From positions 3,224,001-3,288,000 of the forward strand of contig CM074699.1 of the NCBI GenBank assembly GCA_037367355.1: 64,000 bases of DNA, given 5' to 3'. Source of the DNA: Neoscytalidium dimidiatum. Lineage: Eukaryota; Ascomycota; Dothideomycetes; Botryosphaeriales; Botryosphaeriaceae. How positions within the stretch are numbered: position 1 is the first letter of the stretch; every line of letters begins with the position of its first letter. Shown piece after piece: positions 33,442 to 44,188 of the stretch. Under the pieces are notes generated by a model. It made no database searches, was not told the DNA's origin, and saw only the letters and a program-made list of their open reading frames with translations. The position numbers and the translations under genes are program-made.

Positions 33442-36400
33442 ATGGCGTCCTTTCTTTTGAACCCCGCTCTTATTCTCGGCCTTTTGGCCACACGTTCCCT
33501 CGCCATTCCTGCTGCATTGCCATCCCAGACGCCTGCTCCCATCAAACGGGATACTTCCAGTCTTTCCTGTTGGGATGGTGCCAGCAATGGCCAAGTCTTC
33601 CAAGCTGCCAATGCCCAATGGGACATTCTTTGCGCTATCGATTATGCGTAGGTCTTACGGGTTCGTGAGGGAGAGACATCATGCTGACATGTTGCAGCGG
33701 CGGCGACATGGCATCATCAACTGTCGACTCTTTCGAGGACTGCATCAAGGACTGCGATACTACGACCGGTTGCATTGACGTGTCGTTTGTCTGGCCGAAT
33801 GCCTGTTACAAGAAAAATGTCCTTACTTCCTCTACGCCCAACGGTGCAGTGTGGACGGCGCGCAAGAAGTCTGACGGATCTACCGACTCTGGGAAGGACG
33901 TTTCAACCCCTCTCACATGTCAGGATGGTGTGAGCGATGGATCAAAGTATATCTCTACCAGTGGAACATTTTTGATCGAATGTGGAGTTGATTATGCGTA
34001 AGAGCTCCAATGGAATTCCCCTTTTGACCAATGTGGCTAACGAAGATCTGTTAGTGGCGGTGATATGGGATCCTCAAGCACTAGTTCCTTCGAGGCTTGC
34101 ATTGAAGACTGTGCCTCGACCGATGGTTGTATCGACGTCAGCTACGTCTATGGAGCCTGTTACAAGAAGAATGCGCCGAACGCACCCGTCTCGCTTGCTC
34201 ATGTCTGGACGGCCAAGCTCGTTCCAGCCGACACGGATTCTTCGGGCTCGAGCTCTACGATTACATCCACCGCAACTACTGCTTCCGCAACTGCAACTGC
34301 TACAGCTATCACATGCCCAGCAAGCAATGGTACAACCACTGGCATGTCTACCGGCGGCACATACGAGATCCTATGTGCTATCGACTACGCCGGTGGGGAC
34401 TTCAAGGAAGTGGATACGTCTACATTCGAGGAGTGCTTGCAGGCCTGTGACAATAACGATGGATGCGTTGCTCTCTCTTATGTGGCTCCGTCTTGTTATC
34501 TGAAGAATGAGCTCATGACGCCCGTCCCTGTCTCCTACGTCTGGGGTGCCGTTGTCAAGAAGGCCGCCAAGGACCTGTATGCCTTTCCAACCGTCGCAGA
34601 CTTGCCTCTGGAGTCTGGCGCAACGGAGGAGATAGCTGCGGTAATGACTCTTGAGGATCCACCCCTGGCTACCCTCGGACCTGTTGCGCCCCCTGGTATC
34701 AACATGGGCGGCCTTAAGGTCTTGACTCCTGACCCTACGACAGAGCTGTGGTATAACGGCGGCGATGATGCTATGGCCGACGAAGACTCTGGCGCTGTCA
34801 CCGTTCGTCTTACAATTGACTACAAGTATCCCTCAGTCGTACTGGATCACTCCATCTACATCAAGGACGTCACTTGCGCCGGCGGAAGTCTCCAGGGTAC
34901 ATTTACCGAGCAGACGCCCCTTCTTCATGCTGCCGAGGAGTGGCCAAGCCAGGCACCGATCCTTCTCATCACCAGTGCGACGAGCTGTGGCGATGGCGAG
35001 CAAAACTCGTTTTTCCTGGCTAGCTCTGTCACCTTTGACATCGGCGCCATGACGTTCACCGCACCCGGTGAAGCGGTTGAACTTGCGGATATCTACAACA
35101 ACATGGACATCGACTTTGGAGATATTCAACAGCGCAACGATACCGACAACGGGACCACATCTGATGATGGAACCACGACTTGCGGGAGTCCCTCCTCGCC
35201 TTTCTTGGACGATCTGCCGGCGGTCGCCTGCGGTGCAGATTTTGACAAGACTCTCGACGACGCGCTCGGCTACTATTCCGCCAACGGAGGTGGCGAACAA
35301 ATCGTTCTTGCAGCTGCGGGGGTGGATACCGATGACAGCGAATCCGATTCTCATGTTCTCCAGAAGCGTGGCTTTTTCAGCTGGATCGCCAAGGCCGTCA
35401 CTACAGTCGTTAAGGCTGTCGCCAAGGTCGTGACGCAGGTTGTGCAAGCCGTTGTGCAAGTTGTCCAGAAAGCTGTGGAGGTGGTGGTGACTGTTGTCAA
35501 GGCAGTAGTCGCTGTCAGTATCGCAGTAGCCACGCAGGTCGCCAAGTTGGCGGTCTTCATCGCCACCGGAAACTACAGCAACTCCCTCACCCTTCCCGTC
35601 AACATGGGACCGCCTGCTTCGGCCCAAGAAGAATCTCCGTGGGGAAGTCAAGGCTTCAAGTTCTACACCTACACTCCCGAGAAAGGTGGAGAGAAATGGG
35701 AGGCATCCGCGGCCGCTCTTGAAAAGATTCAAGGAGAGTTGATCGGCGAAGCCGATCCCGAACCTGGTGTTGAGCTCTGGTGCGTCGACTGTGGTGTTCG
35801 CGGCAAGATCGTCGCTACTGGTTCTATTAGCGCCACGCCCCTCTCTGGTTTGAAGAAGGGTAGCATCGGCATCAATGGAAACATGTATGCCGGTGTTTTC
35901 CTCGGAGTCAACGCTTTCGCTCAATGGGAGAAGACCATCCGGAAGGATCTCTTCGTCAAGGGATTGCCTGGTTGGTCTATTCCTGGCATTGTCAGCCTTG
36001 GCCCTCGCCTCATTCTTGGTGCTCAAGCTACATTTACCGTTGAAGCAGAAGGACAGCTGCTCACCGGTGCCAGCCTGAACTGGCCTGCATTCCAAGCCAC
36101 TCTGGACTTTGTCGACCACTCCCAGTCTTCATCATCTGGATGGACGCCTGAGATCACCAAGAAATTCGAAGCTCATGGAGAACTCACTGCCACTGCTGCG
36201 TTTGGCCTTCCAGTTACAGTCAACTTCGGCATCACCATCCTTAATGGCGTCTTCGAGAAGGGCATCAACCTCACGGATATTCCAGCCATCACTGCCGAAG
36301 CCACACTAGAGGTGGATGTCGGAACTGACAAGAAACAATTCGGCAGTGATGAATGCGCAGGTATTGACTGGGAAATTGCCCTCACCAACGAACTTCGGCT

Positions 36401-38228
36401 CGACATCAGCGACACTCCTGGTTGGACCCTGAAGCAATGGGCGTCTCCTGCTCTTGCAAGCGGATGCATTGGCATCAGCCGCGACGGCGACTCTGAAGAG
36501 TCGGCTACCACGACAACTACGTCGGCGACACCGACGCCCACTATTGACGACTATAGCCTTAAGTGCCCGGCAGCCGATGGCACCTCGTTCACCGACTCGA
36601 GCATGAATACGTACTCGATCAAGTGTCATACGGATGCTCCTTCGAATGACATTGCATCCTCTCTTCAGAGCACATTTGATGACTGCATCAACTTCTGTGG
36701 TACAACTTCGGGTTGCGTTGGTGTCAGCTACATTCCTTCCCGCAAGACGTCGGACAACTGCTACGCAAAGTCTGCCATCAGCACCCAGGTCTCCGATGCC
36801 TCGGCTGGCTACGAGGTCGACATCGCTATCATGAATTCGCCGTTCATCATCCTCAGCATGCTCTACGCTGACCGGGATATCACAACGTTAGCCAACACGA
36901 ACATCGTCCAAGGTAACAGACTGGTCATCGATACAAACAACATTTGGAGGTGGGCCGGTGATCCATGGGGAGGCAATAGCAAGAGTATTTTCTTGCTGTA
37001 CATGTACGGAGCTGAGACCCGGACATTCGTCAGCTATGACGGACAGGGATCGTTCACCATCAATCCCGGCGCTGTGTCCATCGCTCCCAACTCACAGATC
37101 GTGCCCAACTACGGCCAGCAGTGGGGTGTATACAACTTACAGATAATCGGCGCTGCCTACGGTAGGAACGCTATCACCGACTACAACGTCTGGACTTCAA
37201 TGTACTACCAAGCTCGCGTGTCGGGCAGATGGCTATTCAGCAACAGTTACTTCAACTGGGACACGTGGGTCGGTGTCGTCAAGTCCGGCGTCATTTGGTA
37301 CAAAGATCTTGAGACCGGGAATTTCTATGCCATGGCAGTCCGCGAAAACCAGTATGGCCAGTTCGCTCAAGTCAAGTGGCGCAGGCGCGTCCGTCGTGAC
37401 GAAGAGACTATCGACGCCCCCTATGGCAACAGCACCATCTCGGCATCCAACTCGACTACGACCAATAGCACAGCAGCCGAATCCACTCCTTCGAGCGTAT
37501 CTCTACTGTCTGATAGCAGTTCCACCAACTCGGACTTTCCCCAGCTCACTACGACCAACAGCACCAGCAACTCGACAGACTCTGCAGATTTCCCTCAACT
37601 CTCTGCCAGCAACTCGACCAGCAACGCAACCGAGTCTGGCGCCTTCCCTCAACTCTCCCTGACGAACAGCACCGACAACTCCACGGTCTCCAACACAACA
37701 ACATCCGACTCCGACCTGACCCTGACGCCCTTCCGCGTCGTCGACACGACCAACACCCTCGCCATCAACCCGGGCACGAACGGCAACCTCTTCCTTTCCA
37801 TCATCGGGGACAGCACCGACATCTCGAACCTGGCCACGGGCGGCAGCCTGGCCGGCGACAGCGCCTCGCGCACCATCGTCGGCGACACCTCCTCGCGCCT
37901 CCTGCACTACTACCCTTCCGCCATGGCCGCGACGGGCGCCTCGCGCCTGCGCCTCGCCGCCTGGGACAAGCTGCCCAACGGCGCGAAGCTGATCACCCTG
38001 ACGCCCATTGAGACCAGCGGCGTGAGCATGCTGCTGGCCATCGACACCGAGGGCGACTACTTCTGGCCGTTCTTCTGCGGCATCAAGGGACAGCTGAACA
38101 AGGTCTTCTTGGTCAGTGATCCTGATGCCGGCGCCGCCGCGCTGGAGAAGGAGAACATGAAGTTTACGGTTACGGGAGGCGACGCGTACAGCTGTGCGCC
38201 GTTGGCGCTTGTTGCGGAGGCGCTGTGA
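33442..38228 (+). CDS. Giant modular secreted protein: PAN-like repeats, DUF7029/DUF7223-like regions, hydrophobic segment, glycosylated repeats
   Basis: Exons 33442-33647, 33698-33997 and 34055-38228 give 1559 residues. A signal peptide (MASFLLNPALILGLLATRSLA) is followed by a KR site. PAN/Apple-like units lie at about 41-123, 141-222, 254-335 and 1004-1090, each with C...DYAGGD...F..C...C....GC..VSY....CY.K. Residues about 340-500 and 690-950 resemble DUF7029 and DUF7223 of fungal surface proteins (from memory). Between them KR at 606-607 is followed by a 67-residue stretch (608-674) of Val, Ala and Ile with evenly spaced Lys, Gln and Thr, beginning GFFSWIAKAV. A beta-rich region ends in RRRVRRD (1278-1284), a second polybasic site. 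Then come three FPQL repeats full of N-glycosylation sequons and a final domain. Both introns sit in the same codon of the same DYA-GGD motif. It is exported and probably cut by a Kex2-type protease; its role is unknown. Confidence 0.85.
35370..35570 (+). other. Hydrophobic amphipathic segment after a Kex2-type KR site
   Basis: These codons specify residues 608-674 of the giant protein. The stretch starts directly after Lys-Arg and repeats short units such as KAV-xx-VVKAV and TQVVQAVVQVV, with a polar residue every three or four positions. This would make a long helix with one polar face. It could insert in membranes, pair as a coiled coil, or serve as a hydrophobic core; no function is shown by the sequence. 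Confidence 0.6.
37533..37690 (+). repeat. Three FPQL-N/S/T repeats in the giant protein gene
   Basis: Three in-frame units begin with the residues FPQL (first at 37536) and continue with runs like TTTNSTSNSTDS. They are spaced about 20 residues apart and loaded with N-x-S/T sequons. The tract probably forms a stiff glycosylated spacer between the polybasic site and the C-terminal domain. Confidence 0.75.
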
Positions 38229-38545
38229 GTGTTGTGAGTGGAGATGGATGATATGGAATATGAGTATGGGTAGATGGTTGAACGGTCTTCTTAGATATGC
38301 AATAATTTTAATACTTAATACTATATATAGTATGTACCTGTGCACCAATTTTGTCCCTCTGTGATCACTTTGTTCATGGCTTTGAATGCGATTAACGAAT
38401 CCTCCATCATTCGCCACCGATCCCGACATGCCGAAACTCGGACAACTGACTCAGCGCGCACCTGAAATCGTAAATTCGGCGTACAAATGCGGTATTAAAG
38501 AGATAAGATGCCATTTGCGTCTCAGACAGAAATCTTTGCTGAGAT
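38229..38545. other. Gap between convergent genes
   Basis: Holds the 3' ends of the giant secreted protein gene and the peroxidase gene. Apart from the palindrome at 38318-38333, nothing recognised. Confidence 0.4.
38318..38333. repeat. Perfect 16-bp AT-rich palindrome after the giant gene
   Basis: ATACTATATATAGTAT is its own reverse complement and begins 90 bases after the stop codon at 38228. It could form a small cruciform or RNA hairpin in the 3' region; chance is also possible in AT-rich sequence. Confidence 0.6.
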
Positions 38546-40228
38546 TTACAATCTGCTGTACTGATCACGCAGCACAGATCCATCCGAAAGAGTGGCCACA
38601 ATATCAACGCTGGCCTGCGGGCTCAGAGGCAGGTCATTATCAATGTCTCCTTTGAATAATGAGTATAAGCCAACATCCTTATACTGCTCCAGTGATATTT
38701 CATGCACGGCAATCTTGGGAGCCAGCGTCCCAGCCTGCGGACGCGGCACAGAGATTACTGCCTTCACGCTTTGCACTGACGAAACTTGCCGACGGGCGAC
38801 AGCGCCCAGAACTGCGCCAGCGGGTATGCTCGCGGAAGTGATATTCACCTTGAACACCTCTGGCTGAAGATCGAAGGACTGCGGTACGGGCGTCGAGACG
38901 TGGAGCTTGGCTGGAAGTGCATCAGAAAAGGACATTTTGCTGAGACTGAGATCAAATCGTACAGGGTAAAATGTTGTGGAACCCCAGATGTTACGACCTC
39001 TATAGGGAGCAGCCATCACTGTAACGGAAGATATGGGTTCGTTACCAGCATTGCTGAGAGAGACGTTCACAGTCTGCGGTGCGGTGCCATTCCCGGACAA
39101 ATACTGTTAAGCAGCGTTAACTTTGTGACAGTTATGAATCGGCAGATGAGAGAGGTATTACCCGGATCACGCCCGAAAGCGTGAGTGTCTGTTCGTTGGT
39201 GATATCAAAGGTGAAATTAACGGGCTTGACCGTGATCGGGCTGATGACGTCCGAGAGTTCCACTTCTTTCGGAACAGTGTTGATCATCCGTTCAAATAAA
39301 CTACCACACTTGCTGAAGAAATATTCTTTAGATTGTCCAAGCTTTTGCATGGTTTTGTTCCGATCACTCTCGTACAGCCGCAGATCAGAACGAACCGTCA
39401 CATTATCGCTGGTTACCAGAGGTCCACCGCGCTGGCCATAACCGCCAAGGTATTCCTGGACGATGTTGATATCAAAGACGTCCCGCGTTGAATCCAGATT
39501 AATCCCTCCACCAGTGTTATTCGGCGTGACGGCCGATTCAGGTACCACTTGTGGAAATCCGCCGTGGTGTACACGTCCGAGAGAGTGGCCGCAGGCGGTC
39601 AACCCGATGGAGTCCTCAGCATTGAACCCGGCATTGGCAAACTCTTCCAAAGTCTCGTTGAGGCTGGTCTCTGGCTCGGGCACACCAAAAGGACCTTCGT
39701 CAGTGGCATCGATGCGTCCAGCGCGGAAGGGGACCTGCAGACCACCGCAGTTGCCGAGGGACGTGATAACAGAGAGAGCTACGAGGTCGGCCACTTGATC
39801 CAGGTGAGTATTTTGCAGTGATGCTGAGGAGCCGAGGTCTTACTGGAGGTCTGCGCATCTACGAAAGGCGCGAAGAATGCGAAGCTGTCGTTGAATGCAC
39901 TGCCTGAGTCTTCCGCCCGCAATGTCTCAAAGCCAATGGACGCATCGATGCCGCCGGTTCCTTCGACCACATTGGCTGTGACAAAATCATGGAAAGCTAC
40001 GCGAAGCCATTGTGCAGATGTCTGACGGCCGAGCGTTTGTGCACCGGAGACATAGTTCGTACATGGATTTATCGCATCTTTGAATCCAGATCTGAAAGCG
40101 CCGTCGGTGTCAACGAGAAGATGTTCTAGGCGGGATATTAGGGCATTTGGATAGTGCAGCGCGGCCTGTGCGAAAAAGATCTGAGCAAAGAAAGTCAGTG
40201 TGGTGGAGAGGTTCCGTAGAGACCTCAT
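38546..40228 (-). CDS. Secreted fungal heme peroxidase with C-terminal extension
   Basis: Exons 40228-39844, 39793-39162 and 39103-38546 give 524 residues; introns are 50 and 58 nt, GT-AG. The ATG at 40228 gives a signal peptide (MRSLRNLSTTLTFFAQIFFAQA); upstream in-frame Met codons would bury it. The plant-type peroxidase fold shows distal Arg76 and His80 (LRVAFHDF), a Cys-rich NCGG region and proximal His198 (ACGHSLGRVHHGGF). Hydrogen peroxide should oxidise the heme, which then oxidises an external donor. Residues from about 335 to the end form a beta-rich region with sequons that is not part of the catalytic fold, so the enzyme is longer than a typical class II peroxidase of 330-370 residues. 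Whether it can attack lignin-type substrates cannot be told: no clear Mn-binding or surface Trp site was recognised. Confidence 0.85.
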
Positions 40229-41996
40229 CTTCTCCAGCAATTTTCGCAAAACGCTTCGCAAGTTGGCACGCAAAACTTCTCTGGTCTTCATATACCTGTC
40301 CATCAGCGCTGGTTGGATGTGGCGACGGCAGGGATCAGCGCGACCCTGGTGCTGACATGCATTAGCCCGCGCGATAATGGCCGCCCAACTTCCGATTCTG
40401 CCTGTGTCTCCGAGAAGCTTAGCCAGCTTAATCTTTCTTGCGCCAAAAGAGCTTAAGCAGCGTATTGACTGGGCACTCTGTAACCAGTAGTACACTGCGG
40501 ACACTAAGCCAGTAAGCGCGCCCTAATTTATCGTCGACCGCCTGTGGTCAGAGACATTTCCACTAAGCAATCATGTGCACTAATATCACATCCACATCTC
40601 GCCGCGGTTGAAAGTGCAGCCGTGACTATAGCGCCAACAATTTCATGCCTGAGGGGGGCAACTCAAAACGAATGCATCTCCCATGCCTCGACCACGAAGC
40701 TAATGCAATTACTTCCTCGTTGATTTTGCTCATATCATTGGACATCGGCTTCCGTACCAATAATTCTACTCCTCATGGGTGTCGTTCCTGGATATTCATT
40801 CTGTAAGCTGCACTTTCTCTTTTATTAAACCTCATGATCCCTCTCTGCAGGTTTTCGGTTCTCAGTCCTTTAAGCATTAACCTACATAAAGGAATGTTTA
40901 TCTGAAAATTTGTTACCTCGAGATTGGGAAAAGTGTGCACATTTTTTGTGAATGAGAATATCCAGCGCAGTCGTTGAATGCTTGCTGGCAATAGCATTCT
41001 CTGCCACCGCTTAATAGTAAGCATTATCAGAACTTTTCTTGCCTCGGGCGGCGGCTTGCTGGTGATAGACAAACGTTTGCTGCAGGATGCCTACAAGTAA
41101 TGGTGACCCTACGTAATAGTCGTTTGTGTCCACAAATCAAATGGAAGGCTCACCGGTGACACAGAAGCACTCCTTGAAAGTTCTTGATAGAACATTTTGC
41201 GAGCAGTGATGGCGTTCGAGGCAAGACAAAATAGTGTCATGACTCTGGCCTTGATATCTACTTGTAAGCTGGTTTCGCTTGCTATCTAAGCACCAAAAGC
41301 GGGGCGTGTCTCAAGGTATCAGTGTCTGTTTATCATGGTTCACTTGTCACAAAGCACGACGTGCGAAATTCCATTACAAAAAATTGCATATTATCTGATG
41401 AATGTCTGCAAGACTCCAATATACTATAAAGGTCTTCTTGGAGAAGGGGGTGGATGAGTGGGGGAAAGTACTGTACCACGTTAAAGTATACTATCTGCTG
41501 CACCTTGGTCGCAAAAATATGTGGGTTCGAATGAAAGATCCTTCTTTGTTCTGGTATCGAGGGTGTCCTTTGGGGACACTGTCTACAATCCGCGTTGGGA
41601 CTTTCTCCGTTCTTCAGGCTACCATGCTTCTGAGACGGCCCGGGCGGAAATTCGTGGTGCACTTAAGTTTGCAAAACCGCAAACATTTAACAATTGTAAA
41701 TTGCAACCTGCAGAGGAGCCAGTCGACTTTATCTTGCCTAATCCTTCAAAGACGCGCAGTGAGAGAAGTCTAGTGTGCTCCCCTTTCGCTCGCGCAAATC
41801 TGGTCTTTTCTTTTGGTCTAGCTTTCAGGAGCTTTAGAGGCATGTGAGCTGTCCACGGGAGGAGGTTGATTCATGAGAAGCATCGATTCCAAATTATTTG
41901 GACCATGGCCGCTTGTTAAGTACAGCGACTCATCACTCTGTTGCGAAGCCAACACAGTAGCATCAAGCATTTCCAGGTTTCTACCTACACAACCAT
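40229..41996. other. Gap between peroxidase and the next secreted protein gene
   Basis: Only short frames on both strands, none with a domain. It includes the promoter of the peroxidase (minus strand) and the 3' flank of the gene ending at 41997. Confidence 0.4.
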
Positions 41997-42816
41997 TTAC
42001 TTCTGCATGGGCGGAACAGTGATCTCATCAATCGTCCAGACCTTTCCACCCTCAGTCTGCTTCAGCTCAGTGTAAGTTGCGCCCTGCGACGAGCCAACGG
42101 TGCCTCCGAAAGTCGGGTCCGCATCAGCAAGCGTAATAACAGTGTTCAGGTACTTCTGCTCCTCTACAGTACCAGAGCAGTCATTCTGGCACTCAGTGCC
42201 GGTACCATAGCCTCTCATGTATGGGCCAGAGTCATACGAGAAATAAGAAAGGTTCTCGCCAGAGTCGGCGTTCGTGACAATCCTGTCAGGTGAAATCAGC
42301 TGGGGATGCTCTACGATCATTTGGCAAAAAGTTCGAATCAACATACTGCTCCCAAGTGGTGCCGTCATCCATAAGGTTGTACTCGATGCGGACCCTGGTG
42401 TCGCCGCTGATGGCCGAGGCGTTGGCGTCTTTCTGGCCGAAGCTGCCGAACAGACTGGCACGGATGCACCACTGGCCCTCGGTGGCGCCGCACCAAGCGT
42501 TGCCCTCGGCGTAGTCTTCGATGGTGGTTTGGACCAGGTCGCCGGTGCCGTTGCTCATGCCGGGCCAAAGGAAAAGCTGACCGTTCTGCGGGACGGGCGC
42601 ACGGCCGGGGATAAAGGTAGTGACGCTGGAATCCGTCAACACCGTGTCCGATCATATTCTCTCCGGATGAACTTGCGCGTTGATGATGGTGCTCTTGGTG
42701 GGGCCCAGGGAAACAGCACCGCCCCAAGTGTCAGCCCTCTTGCCGAAGATGGAGGCAGCGGTGGGAGCGGCAATAGCCAGCGAAGGAAGGAGAGCGACAG
42801 CAGCGGAGACACGCAT
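41997..42816 (-). CDS. Small secreted protein, possibly lectin/glucanase-fold, with a GC-AG intron
   Basis: Exons 42816-42677, 42625-42347 and 42282-41997 give 234 residues. The signal peptide MRVSAAVALLPSLAIAA is followed by a KR site at residues 26-27. The body contains NGQLFLWPGMSNGTGDLVQ, CGATEGQWCIRASLF and SYDSGPYMRGYGTGTECQNDC, with four cysteines in the mature chain. From memory this resembles a family of fungal secreted beta-sandwich proteins of unknown function. The first intron has the donor GCAAGT, the classic GC-AG consensus, which is the only junction I found that removes an in-frame TGA and keeps the family-like sequence. The second uses GTATGT. Function unknown; export is clear. 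Confidence 0.8.
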
Positions 42817-44188
42817 TGTGATGGTCAGTGTAACGAAGGTGGTTCAGTGAATGAATGGATGGGAGAAAGAAGCTGTAGAGCGAGAATTAAGTCTGGCTGT
42901 GTTGCAGCTTCAGATCTTATGAGTGAAAAGGCGTGCCATTGTATGTGGGATACCACGAACGGGGGCTTGGTCGTTGATCTCAGGACCCATGATCTACCTT
43001 GGCGGGCGGTTTGTGAAACTACAGAGTTCGTGTTTACGTGATAGGTGGAATCCAACGGATGTATGTTTCAAGAGTTGTCGTCCGATGTCATGGCGGCTCG
43101 CTTGCGGCTTATATCAGTAAAGCGTTCCGGCAAGCATGACTTTCAAGAAGTCGTAGCCGTTGCAGAGGAGATACTAGTGCTGGGACAGCGGCAACGCACA
43201 AATCGGATATTGCTGCCGGTTACTTCGTATTGGTCTTGGCATTTCCGTTTCAGGTCGGAAGATGGGGCAGGCGTTGCCAAGCCCGGTGTCATGGGTGGCC
43301 TTGGCCTCTTTTCGGCTGGCCAGTGCCAGCCTGAAATATATTGGTGCTCTGGTGACTGCGGGGTTTCCCAGACGTTCTTGGACTGCATCAATGAGTCTTT
43401 GAGGGTGAGCGACGGATAACGAGATTCTTTGGGAATGCTGCAGATCTGGATGGGCTTCTCTTCAGCAGCCGAGGTCATGATGTTCAACTCTGGCGAAGAG
43501 CAGCAGATTATAATTTGCGGAAATTTTCCACTGCGTAGAATTCCAGCCAAGCATGTGAGCAACGACCGAGGCCGTGACCAACCTAATCTGCACCCGGTGT
43601 CATCGAGAGTCCATTATAGCTATGGTGTTGAGTACCCCGCCCCTTGTAGCAGATGGACAACGTATCGGCGAACCCCATTTGAAACGCCAGCCTCATTTGT
43701 CTGGTCGCCAGAAGCAACAAAAAGTGAGATTGTAGAATCGTGTGTTTGGGCCTGCACAAGGAGGTTGTCCTGGCAGATTTCGTGGCTTTGCCGAAACTCC
43801 GCCGTCTTCCCCCCTTACAGATCTACGGCTGCCAGGAGATGGTCGGCATCCCACCGGTCGCAACTCGAAACACAACTGTTGGGTGACATCGGAACGCCAC
43901 AACCACAAAAGGGTAACACTAAGTCCAACATCCCATTGAGAATTCTACGGCCCGACGAGCACACGGGCCGCTGCTACGGAGGATTCCATGAACAAAAGGT
44001 CCCCGAAGCTGAGCCGGCAACCTTTCCCCTGACCAGAAAGAAACAACATGGAAACGAATACAAGCGATCTTCCTAGTGTCACAACTGAAACCGCCGCTCT
44101 ATTCAAGCTATGACTTCTAGTACTATAGATAGCTCTAATGATCTTCTATCCTTCTCCAAAACGCCCGACGCAATCCTCCGATTGACCC
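42817..44188. other. Gap upstream of the small secreted protein gene
   Basis: Frames of up to 215 codons (43429-44076 plus) have no domain and irregular composition. The region is probably promoter for the minus gene at 42816 plus 3' flank of the gene ending at 44189. Confidence 0.4.

Noticed and set aside
34833..36119. 428-codon open frame on the minus strand
   Set aside because: It lies wholly antisense to the giant secreted protein, whose domains, signal peptide and introns are clear; the antisense frame has no domain and reflects codon bias.
37503..38429. 308-codon minus frame over the end of the giant gene
   Set aside because: Antisense shadow of GC-rich C-terminal coding sequence; Gly/Arg/Val-biased and without motifs.
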